Assembly: GCA_036644995.1 (NCBI GenBank)
Contig: JAVXOZ010000001.1
Coordinates: 62,001 to 126,000, forward strand
Direction: 5' to 3'
Length of the DNA: 64,000 nucleotides
Source: Cryptoclostridium sp036644995
GTDB taxonomy: Bacteria > Bacillota > Dehalobacteriia > UBA7702
Shown: positions 45,102 through 54,757 of the stretch, piece after piece
Layout: every line of letters begins with the position of its first letter
Position numbering within the stretch: position 1 is the stretch's first letter
The notes under the pieces: model-generated
The model's database searches: none
What the model saw: the letters and a program-made list of their open reading frames with translations, nothing else
Told to the model about the DNA's origin: nothing
Position numbers and translations under genes: made by a program

Positions 45102-47174
45102 TTATTTTTCAACAACTATAACGCTGAAATCCGCAATATTTAAAATACTTTGGCTAATTGCTTTTAAAAGACCCAACCTGCTAAGCTTCAAATTCTCATC
45201 ATCACACATTACCATAATGTCGGTAAGGAAGTCATCAATGGGCTTACGCAAAGCAGCAATGCTCATGAAAGCACCTGCAAAATCGTTGTTTTTTAAATAT
45301 TCCGCAGATTTTACTTTAAATTCATTATAAGCCTCAACCAAGGCAATTTCTGCTTTTTCTTGGAACAAATCAGAATTAAAATCCGCAGATTCAGATTTTT
45401 TGGCTAAATTATTCACACGGGTAAATCCTGCCATTAAAGGTGCAAAATTTTCATCATTACGGAATTTTTCCAAAGCTTCACCTTTAGTACGCACAAGGCA
45501 AAAATCCTTAGGGGCATTATACATCACAGCATTTACCGTATCATACTTCAAACCGCTATCACTTAAAACATTTTCTAAACGTTGAGCAAAGAAAGATAAA
45601 ACACGATCATGGGTTTGAGCCAAGGTTTTTTCCATTTTATGGGATGCTGCAATATTTTCATAACAATATGTTACCAATTTATCAAGATCTATGGTTAAAT
45701 TACCTTTGAGAATAATTTGCACAATGCCCATTGCCTGGCGGCGTAAAGCATAAGGATCCTGAGAACCTGTGGGTTCCAAATCCATACCAAAAAAGCCCAC
45801 AACACTATCTATTTTATCCGCAATGGAAACTATCATACCATTTAAAGATTGGGGCAATTCGTCACCGGCAAAACGTGGCATATAGCTTTCACGGATTGCC
45901 TGACCAACTATAAGGGGTTCCCCTTGGGCTACTGCATAATACTCACCCATAATTCCTTGGAGTTCGGGAAATTCATATACCATATTGGAAACCAAATCTG
46001 CTTTTGCCAAAAAGGCACTGCGTTGGGTTTCTTTTTTATCCGCACCCAAATATTCTGCAAGTTCACCGCTGATTTTTACAATACGTTGAACTTTTTCAAA
46101 TAATGTACCCATGGTAACATGGAAAACAACGGGTTTTAATTTTTCCACATTATCCCCAAGTGCTATTTTTAAATCTTCATCGTAGAAAAATTCTGCATCT
46201 GCAAGACGGGCACGTAACACTTTTTCGTTACCTTCTGTAACGGTTTCAATGTTTCGTTTTAAGCCATTACGCACGGTGATAAAATAGGGCAATAAATTAC
46301 CTTTTTTATCCAGCACAGGGAAGTAACGCTGGTGCTCCCGCATGGGTGTAATAACAGCTTCTTTTGGTATACGTAAATATTTTTCGGAAAAACTCCCCAT
46401 TAAAGCTGTGGGATATTCCAAAAGGTAAACAACTTCTTCCAACAGTTCCTCATCTTCTTCAACCACGGCATTTTTTGCCGCTGCCAATTCTTGAATCTGC
46501 TGCCAAATAAGCTCTTTACGTTCCTTAGGGTCAACCATTACATAGTTTTCCCTAAGCTGTTCTATATATGTATCCGGACTTTCAATAGCCACATCCCCAT
46601 TGCCATAAAAACGGTGGCTTTGGGAAATATTACTACTTTTAACATCTAAAATTTGCAAAGGTATAACTTCTTTATCCATCATAGCAACCAGCCAACGAAT
46701 GGGGCGGACAAAACGCATTTCATAATCGCCCCAGCGCATAGGCTTGGGGAACTTTAAGCTATCCACCAAGGAAACCAAAATATTGGGGAGCACATCTTTG
46801 GCAGGAGCACCTTTTTCCTCTTTGGCAGCCATAATATATTCACCATTACCCTGAGTTTTAACGGTTATTTGGTCAATGGTTACCTTTTGTGAACGCATAA
46901 ATCCCTGCAAAGCTTTGGAAGGATTACCTTCACTATCATAAGCCGCCTTTTTGGAAGGGCCTTTAACCTCCTCAAATAAATCTTTTTGAGCATCGCTTAA
47001 ACCTTTGATAATTAAAGTTAAACGACGAGGAGTTCCCAACCCCACAATGGATTCATAATCTAAACGAGCTTCCTTTAAAAATTTTGCGGCAGCGGTTTTT
47101 AAATCTTTGATACTGCCTGCCATAAATCTGGCAGGAATTTCTTCCACTCCAATTTCAAATAAAATATTACTCAT
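45102..47174 (-). CDS. glyS: Glycyl-tRNA synthetase beta subunit
   Basis: About 690 residues. The start MSNILFEIGVEEIPARFM at 47174 has AAAGGAGGT upstream; the longer frame to 47210 lies inside glyQ and lacks family resemblance. The subunit binds tRNA(Gly) through its HD-like and anticodon-binding domains (C-terminal ~100 residues). It overlaps the glyQ stop by a few bases, so the two are coupled. Bacterial alpha2beta2 GlyRS. Confidence 0.96.
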   Translation of the reverse strand: MSNILFEIGVEEIPARFMAGSIKDLKTAAAKFLKEARLDYESIVGLGTPRRLTLIIKGLSDAQKDLFEEVKGPSKKAAYDSEGNPSKALQGFMRSQKVTIDQITVKTQGNGEYIMAAKEEKGAPAKDVLPNILVSLVDSLKFPKPMRWGDYEMRFVRPIRWLVAMMDKEVIPLQILDVKSSNISQSHRFYGNGDVAIESPDTYIEQLRENYVMVDPKERKELIWQQIQELAAAKNAVVEEDEELLEEVVYLLEYPTALMGSFSEKYLRIPKEAVITPMREHQRYFPVLDKKGNLLPYFITVRNGLKRNIETVTEGNEKVLRARLADAEFFYDEDLKIALGDNVEKLKPVVFHVTMGTLFEKVQRIVKISGELAEYLGADKKETQRSAFLAKADLVSNMVYEFPELQGIMGEYYAVAQGEPLIVGQAIRESYMPRFAGDELPQSLNGMIVSIADKIDSVVGFFGMDLEPTGSQDPYALRRQAMGIVQIILKGNLTIDLDKLVTYCYENIAASHKMEKTLAQTHDRVLSFFAQRLENVLSDSGLKYDTVNAVMYNAPKDFCLVRTKGEALEKFRNDENFAPLMAGFTRVNNLAKKSESADFNSDLFQEKAEIALVEAYNEFKVKSAEYLKNNDFAGAFMSIAALRKPIDDFLTDIMVMCDDENLKLSRLGLLKAISQSILNIADFSVIVVEK

Positions 47175-48105
47175 TGCTGCCACCTCCTTTGTTTTCACTT
47201 TTGTTTTCATCCAAGCCCATGGCTTTACGCAGGTTTTGGTCTTTAATCAGTGGGTAACCCAGTTTTTCACGCTGAGCCACATAGGCTTCTGCTGCCATAC
47301 GGGCAAGTTGCCGTACTCTGGCAATATAATTTTGCCGTTCCGCAACGCTGATGGCACTTCTGGCATCCAAAAGATTAAAAGTGTGGGAGCATTTTAAAAT
47401 ATAGTCATAGGCAGGGAGCACCAAACCTGCATTTAAAATATCCGTTGCTTCTTTTTCATACATATCATAAACTTTAAACAACATATCTATATTGGCAATT
47501 TCAAAATTGTAGGTACTATGTTCAACCTCGCCTTGATGGTGCACATCACCATAGGTTATACCATCTACCCATTCAATATCATAAACGCTGTCTACCTTTT
47601 GGATAAACATAGCCAAACGCTCAATACCATAGGTTATTTCGCCGCTTACAGGCTTGCAATCTATGCCGCCAAATTGTTGAAAATAGGTAAATTGGGTAAC
47701 TTCCATGCCATCAAGCCACACTTCCCAGCCCAAACCCCATGCTCCCAAATTGGCACTTTCCCAGTTATCCTCAACCAATCTGATATCATGTTCATCAGGA
47801 TCTATACCAATAGCACGGAGGCTATCCATATATAATTCCACTATATTATCGGGGGATGGTTTCAATATTACTTGATATTGATAGTAATGCTGCAAACGGT
47901 TGGGGTTTTCCCCATAGCGACCATCAGTGGGGCGGCGAGATGGCTCCACATAACCCACACGCCAAGGTTCAGGGCCTAAGGCTCGCAGTGCCGTGGCGGG
48001 GTTCATGGTGCCTGCACCTTTTTCCATATCATAAGGTTGCTGAATAATGCAGCCCTGTTCGCCCCAAAATTTATTTAAGGCTAAAATGAGATTTTGAAAA
48101 TTCAT
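47167..48105 (-). CDS. glyQ: Glycyl-tRNA synthetase alpha subunit
   Basis: 312 residues, the class II catalytic core. It shows EQGCIIQQPYDMEKGAGTMNPAT in two halves (EQGCIIQQPYD, MEKGAGTMNPAT), then PEPWRVGYVEPSRRPTDGRYGENPNR with class II motif 2 nearby, and GIERLAMFIQ. Controlled by the T-box leader directly upstream. The last ~30 residues are charged and vary between species. Confidence 0.97.
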   Translation of the reverse strand: MNFQNLILALNKFWGEQGCIIQQPYDMEKGAGTMNPATALRALGPEPWRVGYVEPSRRPTDGRYGENPNRLQHYYQYQVILKPSPDNIVELYMDSLRAIGIDPDEHDIRLVEDNWESANLGAWGLGWEVWLDGMEVTQFTYFQQFGGIDCKPVSGEITYGIERLAMFIQKVDSVYDIEWVDGITYGDVHHQGEVEHSTYNFEIANIDMLFKVYDMYEKEATDILNAGLVLPAYDYILKCSHTFNLLDARSAISVAERQNYIARVRQLARMAAEAYVAQREKLGYPLIKDQNLRKAMGLDENKSENKGGGSNE

Positions 48106-48150
48106 ATTGTACTCCTTTTATTAAGAATAATATTATATTCGGATAAAAAA

Positions 48151-48350
48151 AATCCCTGCCAAATAAGGGACGGCACAAAACCGCGGTTCCACCCTTGTTG
48201 ACAAGAAGTCCACTTTTGCACTATAACGGTGTGCCACCGACGGTAATTAACCGTTACTCCAAGATGCCTTCATTCCCATGGTGGGCTTGCACCATCCCCA
48301 CTCGCTAATATCGGAATTACTATTTCTTATCATCGCAATTTAATCGATTC
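48151..48350 (-). promoter_or_regulatory. T-box leader of glyQS (glycine)
   Basis: On the minus strand, AAGGGTGGAACCGCGG at 48181-48196 is the T-box signature that pairs with the uncharged tRNA acceptor end. A terminator follows (TCCCT ... AGGGA then eight T, about 48146-48171). Upstream GAAGGCATC places a GGC glycine codon at 48266-48268 as the likely specifier. When uncharged tRNA(Gly) builds up, the antiterminator forms and glyQS is read. Confidence 0.93.
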
Positions 48351-48415
48351 TATATTAAATGTAACAAAAAAACCCTTTTTTGTCAAGAGCTTAAAGCATA
48401 TCTGCTAACATAAAA

Positions 48416-48470
48416 AGAAAGACCCAAGGTTGTAAAAGTTAATTTTTACCCCACGGGTCTTTCTTTATTG
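48416..48470 (-). terminator. Terminator of the glmS operon
   Basis: Minus strand AGACCC-GTGGGG-TAAAA pairs with TTTTA-CAACC-TTGGGTCT and is followed by TTCTTTTTATG. It ends the cdaA-glmM-glmS unit about 66 bp after glmS. Confidence 0.8.
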
Positions 48471-48536
48471 TATTTTTCAGCAAATATTTTGATTGCTTAT
48501 ATTACGTATATTCCATGATTATATCCGGTGTTTGGA

Positions 48537-50366
48537 TTATTCCACAGTTACACTTTTTGCCAAATTTCTGGGTTGGTCAATATCTGAGCCACGTTTTTTA
48601 GAGGCATAATATGCAATTAACTGTAAGGGTATAACAGCAACAATTGGTGCTAAAATATCATCTGTTTTCGGTAAATAGCAAACCTTGGCGGCAACCTGTT
48701 CTATCTTATTGTTGCCCTCAAAAGCAAAGGCTAAAATTTTAGCATCTCTTGCCTGAACTTCTTTAATATTGCTTATCATTTTTTCTGCCACTGCACTTTG
48801 GGTAGCCAAACACAAAACAGGTACTTGGTCTACTATCAAGGCTAAAGTACCGTGTTTTAATTCACCTGCGGCATAAGCTTCGGCATGGATATAAGAAATT
48901 TCTTTTAATTTTAAGGCACCTTCCAGCGCCACAACATAATCAAGACCACGCCCAATGAAAAAAGCATCTTCATGGTCTGCAACTATTTCACCAATTTCTT
49001 TGATTTCCTCAATTTGATTATCCAATATAGCTTGGACTTTTTCCGGCAAACGGTAAAGTTCATTGAGAATATTATCCAATTCTTTTTTATCCATTTTGCC
49101 CAAGGCTTCTACCATATAAAAACCAAAAAGATATAAACATAATAGCTGGGTACTGTAAGCCTTGGTGGAAGCCACGGCTATTTCCATACCTGCTCTGGTA
49201 TAAATCACATCATCGGCATCTCTGGCAATGGAGCTTTCCCAAACATTGGTAATAGCCAAAACATGGCTGCCTTTGCCCTGAGCTTCTTTTAAAGCAGCTT
49301 TAGTATCCGCAGTTTCACCGCTTTGGGATACAACTATGGTTAGGGTTTTTTCATCCAGAATAGGATCTCTGTAACGGAATTCCGAAGCAATATCAACTTC
49401 CACAGGAAGTCTTAATAATTTTTCGTAGATATATTTACCCACAAAACAAGCATGATAAGCCGTGCCGCAAGCTACCATAACAATTTTATTAAAGGTAGCT
49501 AATTTTTCCTTGGTTAAAGATATATTCCCTAAATTTACACGGTTTTCTAAATTGCTCAAACGCCCGGAAAGACAATCACGCAAGGATCTGGGTTGTTCAA
49601 AAATTTCTTTGAGCATAAAATGTTCAAAATTACCTTTTTTTGCGGTTTCAATATCCATATTTAAAGGCTGCAATTTCAATTCTATTGCTTTGTTATCTTG
49701 AAAAATACTTATGCCATCCTTGGTTAAAACAGCACATTGACCATCTTCCATAACGGCATAATCATCTACATAGCCAATAAGGGCAGGAATATCCGAAGCC
49801 AAATATTGACCATCTTTGCCGATACCCACAATTAAAGGGCTATCTTTTCTAATTGCCACCAAAACATCGGGCTGTGCTTTTGCCATAAAAACAGCAGCGT
49901 AAGAACCACGTAAGCGTTTTGATGCTTTTAATACCGCTGCCTTTAAATCACCTTCATAGCAATCCGCAATGAGGTTAGGCAAAACCTCGGTATCTGTTTC
50001 CGAAGAAAAAGTGTAGCCTTTTTCTTGGAGTTCTTTACGTAAATCCAAATAATTTTCTATAATACCATTATGCACCACGGCAAAGTTGCCATTACCATCA
50101 CGATGAGGATGGGAATTACAATTTGAAGGCGCACCATGGGTTGCCCAACGGGTATGAGCAATACCCGCAGTACCTTCAATTTTTTCATTGCCAATGAGTT
50201 TTTCCAATTCCACTATTTTACCAACTTGACGACGCACCACAATGGAATCCTTATCATAAATAGCTATACCCGCAGAATCATAACCACGGTATTCTAATTT
50301 TTTTAAACCACTAATAAGAAAAGGCAATGCTTTCTTACTACCAATATATCCGGCGATGCCACACAT
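48537..50366 (-). CDS. glmS: Glucosamine-6-phosphate synthase
   Basis: About 609 residues. The start at 50366 gives MCGIAGYIG, placing the catalytic Cys at position 2 after Met removal; a longer frame to 50387 would bury it. AAAGGAG lies upstream. N-terminal glutaminase (to about 240), then two SIS domains; the C-terminus DQPRNLAKSVTVE is typical. Makes glucosamine-6-phosphate from fructose-6-phosphate and glutamine. No glmS ribozyme is visible in the 84-bp gap upstream, so control must be elsewhere. It follows glmM. Confidence 0.96.
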   Translation of the reverse strand: MCGIAGYIGSKKALPFLISGLKKLEYRGYDSAGIAIYDKDSIVVRRQVGKIVELEKLIGNEKIEGTAGIAHTRWATHGAPSNCNSHPHRDGNGNFAVVHNGIIENYLDLRKELQEKGYTFSSETDTEVLPNLIADCYEGDLKAAVLKASKRLRGSYAAVFMAKAQPDVLVAIRKDSPLIVGIGKDGQYLASDIPALIGYVDDYAVMEDGQCAVLTKDGISIFQDNKAIELKLQPLNMDIETAKKGNFEHFMLKEIFEQPRSLRDCLSGRLSNLENRVNLGNISLTKEKLATFNKIVMVACGTAYHACFVGKYIYEKLLRLPVEVDIASEFRYRDPILDEKTLTIVVSQSGETADTKAALKEAQGKGSHVLAITNVWESSIARDADDVIYTRAGMEIAVASTKAYSTQLLCLYLFGFYMVEALGKMDKKELDNILNELYRLPEKVQAILDNQIEEIKEIGEIVADHEDAFFIGRGLDYVVALEGALKLKEISYIHAEAYAAGELKHGTLALIVDQVPVLCLATQSAVAEKMISNIKEVQARDAKILAFAFEGNNKIEQVAAKVCYLPKTDDILAPIVAVIPLQLIAYYASKKRGSDIDQPRNLAKSVTVE

Positions 50367-50450
50367 AATATGACACGCTCCTTTCATTCCAACAAATTAC
50401 TTTGCATTTATTTTTTATTAAAAACATCATACTTTAATATGAACTAATCT

Positions 50451-51788
50451 TTATTTCAATTCTATTGAAATAACCTCAACCAATTCATCGATGATTTTTT
50501 CTAATTCTTCAACATCAGGCCCTTCCCCCATAACTCTCAAAAGAGGTTCTGTGCCCGAGGGTCTAATTAAAATACGCCCGTTATCACCTAAAATTGTTTC
50601 AGCTTTTTTTACAACTGCGGTGATTTTAGGGTTAGTTGCCCATTGGTCACGTTTTGCCACTGTAACATTTTTAAGTATTTGGGGTAAAGGCTTCATTATT
50701 TTAGATAATTCCGCCAAAGAATCACCTGTTTCCAGCATTATTTTCAAAATCATCAAACTGGTAAGCATACCATCTCCGGTGGGGTTATATTGGGAAAGTA
50801 TAATATGTCCGGATTGTTCACCACCAATAACAGCTCCGGTTTTATCCATTTCGGTAATAACATATTTATCACCTACCACAGTTTGAGACATATCTATATC
50901 TAATTTTTCCATAGCTATTTTCAGTCCCAAATTGCTCATAACCGTTGCTACCAATCTGTTATTTGCTAATTTGTTGTTCTTTTTTAAATAGGCGGCAATA
51001 ATTGCCATGATGATATCTCCATCTACAATATTGCCAACACCATCCGCAAGGATTACACGGTCACCATCACCATCATAGGCAATGCCCATATCAGCAACTT
51101 CTTTCCACACGGTATCCTTCATTGAGGCAGGTTTGGTGCTGCCGCAATTTTCGTTGATATTAATGCCGTCATAATCTTTGTTAATAGCCACAATATCCGC
51201 ACCCATGGAACGCAACATTTCAGCAGCAAAATTAGATGTTGCACCATTGGCACAATCCACCACCAGCTTAAATCTGGATAAATCCATAGGGAAAAACTTT
51301 TTCAAACGGCTAACATATTCAGTGCCTGCAAATTTATCATAAACAATATGCCCAATATCTTTTCCTGTTTTTAAAGCAGGAAAAGCCTTGGCAAGAACTA
51401 TTTCTTCTATTTTTTCTTCTATTTCATCGGGAAGTTTTCTGCCATCGGCACCAAATATTTTAATGCCATTATCGTAATAGGGATTATGAGATGCGGAAAT
51501 AACAATACCTGCTGCTGCTTTACGCTCTCTAACCAAGGCAGATACCGCAGGGGTAGGCACAATACCCAAAGAAACAACCTCTCCCCCAAAAGCACAAACT
51601 CCGGACATAAGAGACCCCGCAATCATAGATCCCGAAAGTCTGGTATCTCTACCCACTAATATTGTGGGTTTTTCTATACTTTGCTGCAATACCATGGCTA
51701 ACGCTGCCCCTATTTCATAGGACAATAAGGGGGTAACCACCACATTAGCTTCACCACGCACACCATCAGTCCCAAATAATTTTTTCAT
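50451..51788 (-). CDS. glmM: Phosphoglucosamine mutase
   Basis: About 445 residues starting MKKLFGTDGVRGEAN at 51788, with AGAGGTG before it. Catalytic phospho-Ser in GIVISASHNPYYDNGIK; metal loop in YDGDGDRVIL; sugar loop GGEQSGHII. Converts GlcN-6-P to GlcN-1-P for peptidoglycan. In Firmicutes the order cdaA-cdaR-glmM(-glmS) is conserved, and it is here, but cdaR is reduced to 40 residues. Confidence 0.97.
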   Translation of the reverse strand: MKKLFGTDGVRGEANVVVTPLLSYEIGAALAMVLQQSIEKPTILVGRDTRLSGSMIAGSLMSGVCAFGGEVVSLGIVPTPAVSALVRERKAAAGIVISASHNPYYDNGIKIFGADGRKLPDEIEEKIEEIVLAKAFPALKTGKDIGHIVYDKFAGTEYVSRLKKFFPMDLSRFKLVVDCANGATSNFAAEMLRSMGADIVAINKDYDGININENCGSTKPASMKDTVWKEVADMGIAYDGDGDRVILADGVGNIVDGDIIMAIIAAYLKKNNKLANNRLVATVMSNLGLKIAMEKLDIDMSQTVVGDKYVITEMDKTGAVIGGEQSGHIILSQYNPTGDGMLTSLMILKIMLETGDSLAELSKIMKPLPQILKNVTVAKRDQWATNPKITAVVKKAETILGDNGRILIRPSGTEPLLRVMGEGPDVEELEKIIDELVEVISIELK

Positions 51789-51843
51789 AAGACACACCTC
51801 TTATAGATTTTTCTTTTATATATTTTTTATAGGTAATACTGCC

Positions 51844-51966
51844 TCAAGGCAAAATCAGCCCAAAAGGCTTAGTTACATACAACCACAATACCACAGCTAC
51901 CACAACGGATATTATTTTATAAATAAGGTTATTTTTTTGCAATCGTAACCATAAGCGATTTATCAT
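51844..51966 (-). CDS. Truncated CdaR-like protein: membrane anchor only, YbbR domains lost
   Basis: 40-residue frame starting MINRLWLRLQKNNLIYK and followed by a hydrophobic helix (IISVVVAVVLWLYVT), then KPFGLILP and stop. This is the N-terminus of CdaR (YbbR), the regulator of CdaA, whose full form has several extracytoplasmic YbbR domains. The frame overlaps the cdaA stop as ATGA, so it is still translationally coupled. The remaining ~55 bp to glmM have no room for the domains. Either a decayed gene or a retained helix that still binds CdaA. It is too short to appear in most ORF lists. Confidence 0.75.
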   Translation of the reverse strand: MINRLWLRLQKNNLIYKIISVVVAVVLWLYVTKPFGLILP

Positions 51967-52754
51967 GGTCTTTTCCTTTTCTTTCTCGTCTTTTGTTTGT
52001 TTATACCATAAAAATCATCAAATGCTCTATGTAGCTTTTGGGGTGTAACACCACGAATTAATTTTCCATAGCGGCACATAGAAACCACACCTGTTTCCTC
52101 GGAAACTATAAGTACCAAAGCATCGGAAACTTCAGATATGCCAATACCTGCACGATGCCGAGTGCCCAGCATGGGGTCTATATCATCATTGGCAGTAAGG
52201 GGCATAATACACCCTGCTGCCACCACACGGTCATTACGCACAATAACTGCACCATCATGTAGCGGTGCATTTTTAAAAAATATATTTCTTAAAAGCTCAC
52301 TGCTTATTTTAGCATCCAAGGCTACCCCTGTATCAATTTGTGGTTTTAAACCGGTGCTGCCTTCCAAAACCAAAAGCACACCCACGGATTGCTCTGATGC
52401 CGCAACCAAGGTTTCTTCTATGGATTCCTCAGTTAAGGTTATGGCACTGGTGCTGTTGCCGCTTGCAAAAAATGAACCGCCCCTACCTAATTTTTCCAAA
52501 GCACTGCGTAATTCCGGTTGAAAAATAATAGCAATACCTAAAAGTATAACACTCCAACTTTTTCCTAAAATCCAATGCACCGTGGTAAGATTAAGCCAAC
52601 CGCTTAGAATGTAAAATCCTAAAATTACAACCATGCCCTTTAATAGCTGCATAGCTCTGGAATCCTTTAATAATAGCAGTATTTTATAGCCTGCATACGC
52701 CACAATTAAGATATCTACCAACGATATAAATATTGTTAAAAAATTCCATTCCAT
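51963..52754 (-). CDS. cdaA: Diadenylate cyclase CdaA
   Basis: About 263 residues from MEWNFLTIFISLVDILIVAY at 52754, which matches the start of known CdaA; the frame extends to 52802 through a TTG and an ATG at 52766, but those add residues without family support and the ribosome site is weak for all. Three N-terminal membrane helices, then the DAC domain with APLHDGAVIV and GTRHRAGIGISE. It makes cyclic-di-AMP from two ATP. Upstream of the cdaR remnant and glmM. Its counterpart PgpH phosphodiesterase is in the same window at 60717. Confidence 0.93.
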   Translation of the reverse strand: MEWNFLTIFISLVDILIVAYAGYKILLLLKDSRAMQLLKGMVVILGFYILSGWLNLTTVHWILGKSWSVILLGIAIIFQPELRSALEKLGRGGSFFASGNSTSAITLTEESIEETLVAASEQSVGVLLVLEGSTGLKPQIDTGVALDAKISSELLRNIFFKNAPLHDGAVIVRNDRVVAAGCIMPLTANDDIDPMLGTRHRAGIGISEVSDALVLIVSEETGVVSMCRYGKLIRGVTPQKLHRAFDDFYGINKQKTRKKRKRP

Positions 52755-52962
52755 AATTTTTCCCATCCAAATATAATAAGGGTACTGTATTTTATTCGAC
52801 AAAAAACAAATAATCCCTCTCTTTATATATCAAGAAAATAGAATTTTCACCGCAAAAGTGTTTTTTGGACTTATAAATATGACTTATATATTATATTCAA
52901 AAAAATTCAAAATATAATTTACTCGGTTAAATCAAATTTCAAACCAAGGTGTTACCACTAAA

Positions 52963-52999
52963 AAATCCGCAAGAATAGTGAATAATTTCTTACGGATTT
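52963..52999 (-). terminator. Terminator of the spoIIGA-sigE unit
   Basis: AAATCCG-CAAGAA pairs with TTCTT-A-CGGATTT, with TTTTTT following on the minus strand; it starts 8 bp after the sigE stop. Confidence 0.82.
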
Positions 53000-53006
53000 C
53001 ATGAAA

Positions 53007-53729
53007 TTATATAGTTTTTAATATTTCTTTTCGCAATCGCTTAATTATGCGTTTTTCCAAACGTGAAATATAGGATTGGGAAATTCCCAAAACATCGGCA
53101 ACTTCTTTTTGGGTTTTTTCCTCACCCTCTTTATTAATGCCATAGCGCAGTTCTACAATAATACGCTCACGCTCATTTAATTTTTTCATCGCCATACGCA
53201 GCAACGCCCTATCAACCTGGCTTTCCAATTCTTTAGAGCACAAATCACCATCGGTACCCATAATATCCGAAAGTAAAAGCTCGTTACCGTCCCAATCTAC
53301 ATTTAATGGTTCATCAAAAGATATCTCACCTTTGGTTTTGCCATTTCTGCGGAGGTACATTAAAATTTCATTTTCAATACAGCGTGAAGCATAGGTTGCC
53401 AATTTAATTTTTTTAGATATATCAAAGGTATTTACTGCCTTTATTAAGCCAATAGTACCAATAGAAACCAAATCCTCAATATTTATTCCTGTATTTTCAA
53501 ATCGACGGGCAATATAAACCACTAAACGCAAATTGTGTTCAATTAAACAATTTCTTGCCCCTAAATTATCTTCATTTAAAAGTACAAGCATTTCATGTTC
53601 CTCATCACTGGGTAAAGGCGGTGGCAAAACATCGCTGCCCCCCACATAGAACATACCATCTCCGGAATTTTTACCCATTATCATGGGCAAAAAAAGTACC
53701 ATAAAATTTCTCAATCCCTTCTGTTCCAT
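53007..53729 (-). CDS. sigE: RNA polymerase sigma-E factor, sporulation mother cell
   Basis: About 240 residues. Start MEQKGLRNFMVLFLPMIMG at 53729 has GGAGGGGG before it; the longer frame to 53777 would overlap spoIIGA and has no site. The hydrophobic N-terminal ~25 residues are the pro-sequence removed by SpoIIGA. Region 2 (NLRLVVYIARRFENTG, DLVSIGTIGLIKAV) and region 4 (QKEVADVLGISQSYISRLEKRI) are complete. Overlaps nothing but follows spoIIGA within 12 bp. No sigG gene follows; cdaA comes next, unlike the common spoIIGA-sigE-sigG order. Confidence 0.96.
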   Translation of the reverse strand: MEQKGLRNFMVLFLPMIMGKNSGDGMFYVGGSDVLPPPLPSDEEHEMLVLLNEDNLGARNCLIEHNLRLVVYIARRFENTGINIEDLVSIGTIGLIKAVNTFDISKKIKLATYASRCIENEILMYLRRNGKTKGEISFDEPLNVDWDGNELLLSDIMGTDGDLCSKELESQVDRALLRMAMKKLNERERIIVELRYGINKEGEEKTQKEVADVLGISQSYISRLEKRIIKRLRKEILKTI

Positions 53730-53740
53730 AATCCCCCTCC

Positions 53741-54634
53741 TTATATCCAATCTAAAATAGCCGGATTTACAATGCACCTACACCGGTCTTTGGTGTGTAG
53801 CGAACCACGATAAAGACAAATAACGGCATTTTTTACCACCACATTTTTACGCTGGGGCAAGCGTATACCATCGGGCTTAACCCCTAACATCAAGCCATTT
53901 CTTTTCCCTATACTGGAAAAAGGAATAAGACGCAACCGCTTGCCAATGGGTTCCTCTATAAAATTACTTAAAATTTCCGCTACATCTCTATTGCCTCCCA
54001 GTAAAAAAGCATCGCTAAAATTCAATGGCAATATTGCCTTAACCGCATCAAATTCCACAACTATTACAGGGCTTTTAGTAATGGGGTCCAACAATTCATT
54101 GCCGGTATCCAATAAAGCATTTACCCTTACCGCTTTATTATCCAAAATAATTTCTATAATTTCCATAGACTGATTATGTCTTAAATTTTCCTTCACAAAA
54201 GCAATACCCCAGCGTGATGCCAATAGCCCAAGGAGCACAGCAAAGCCCAAGCCCAAAGAGGTAAAGGGCAGTGCTTGCCCTTGCCAGCCATCGCTTTGTA
54301 AAAACCAAGTTATACCCATAACCCCACCTGCCATCACAAAGCCCATTAAATAAAAATACACCAAAGCCCGAAAAAACATTTTACGGCTTAAAGACCAAAA
54401 ACCGGTTTTTACAATGGCAATGGAAGCCAATAATTTAAAAACCATACCATTTAACATCTGAAATTCCGGATATACCGCAATTACACCGTAAATAGCAGCC
54501 AATAAGCCTGCTAAAATTAAACGCCAATGTGGGGTTTTAAAATTGCCAAAATGTGCCACACCATAAAGAAGGGTTAAATCCATGAGCAAATTCATGAGAA
54601 ATAATAAATCTCCATACACCACATAAGTAGCCAT
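53741..54634 (-). CDS. spoIIGA: Sigma-E processing peptidase SpoIIGA
   Basis: 297 residues. Five N-terminal membrane helices (to about residue 150) and a C-terminal aspartic-protease-like domain with the catalytic Asp in VNALLDTGNELLDP. It cleaves pro-sigma-E in the septum in response to SpoIIR. Cotranscribed with sigE. Confidence 0.94.
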   Translation of the reverse strand: MATYVVYGDLLFLMNLLMDLTLLYGVAHFGNFKTPHWRLILAGLLAAIYGVIAVYPEFQMLNGMVFKLLASIAIVKTGFWSLSRKMFFRALVYFYLMGFVMAGGVMGITWFLQSDGWQGQALPFTSLGLGFAVLLGLLASRWGIAFVKENLRHNQSMEIIEIILDNKAVRVNALLDTGNELLDPITKSPVIVVEFDAVKAILPLNFSDAFLLGGNRDVAEILSNFIEEPIGKRLRLIPFSSIGKRNGLMLGVKPDGIRLPQRKNVVVKNAVICLYRGSLHTKDRCRCIVNPAILDWI

Positions 54635-54757
54635 ATTTATCCCTCCTCGCTTTTATATTATAGAGGTTTTACCAAGAGATAATTGTCGATAATAGCATAA
54701 GAAAACGCAAAATAAAACGACATTTTCCCACAAAAAAAGCACCGCTTTATCGGTGCT

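Noticed and set aside
50367..50450. glmS ribozyme upstream of glmS
   Set aside because: The gap between glmM and glmS is too short and has none of the ribozyme core sequence.
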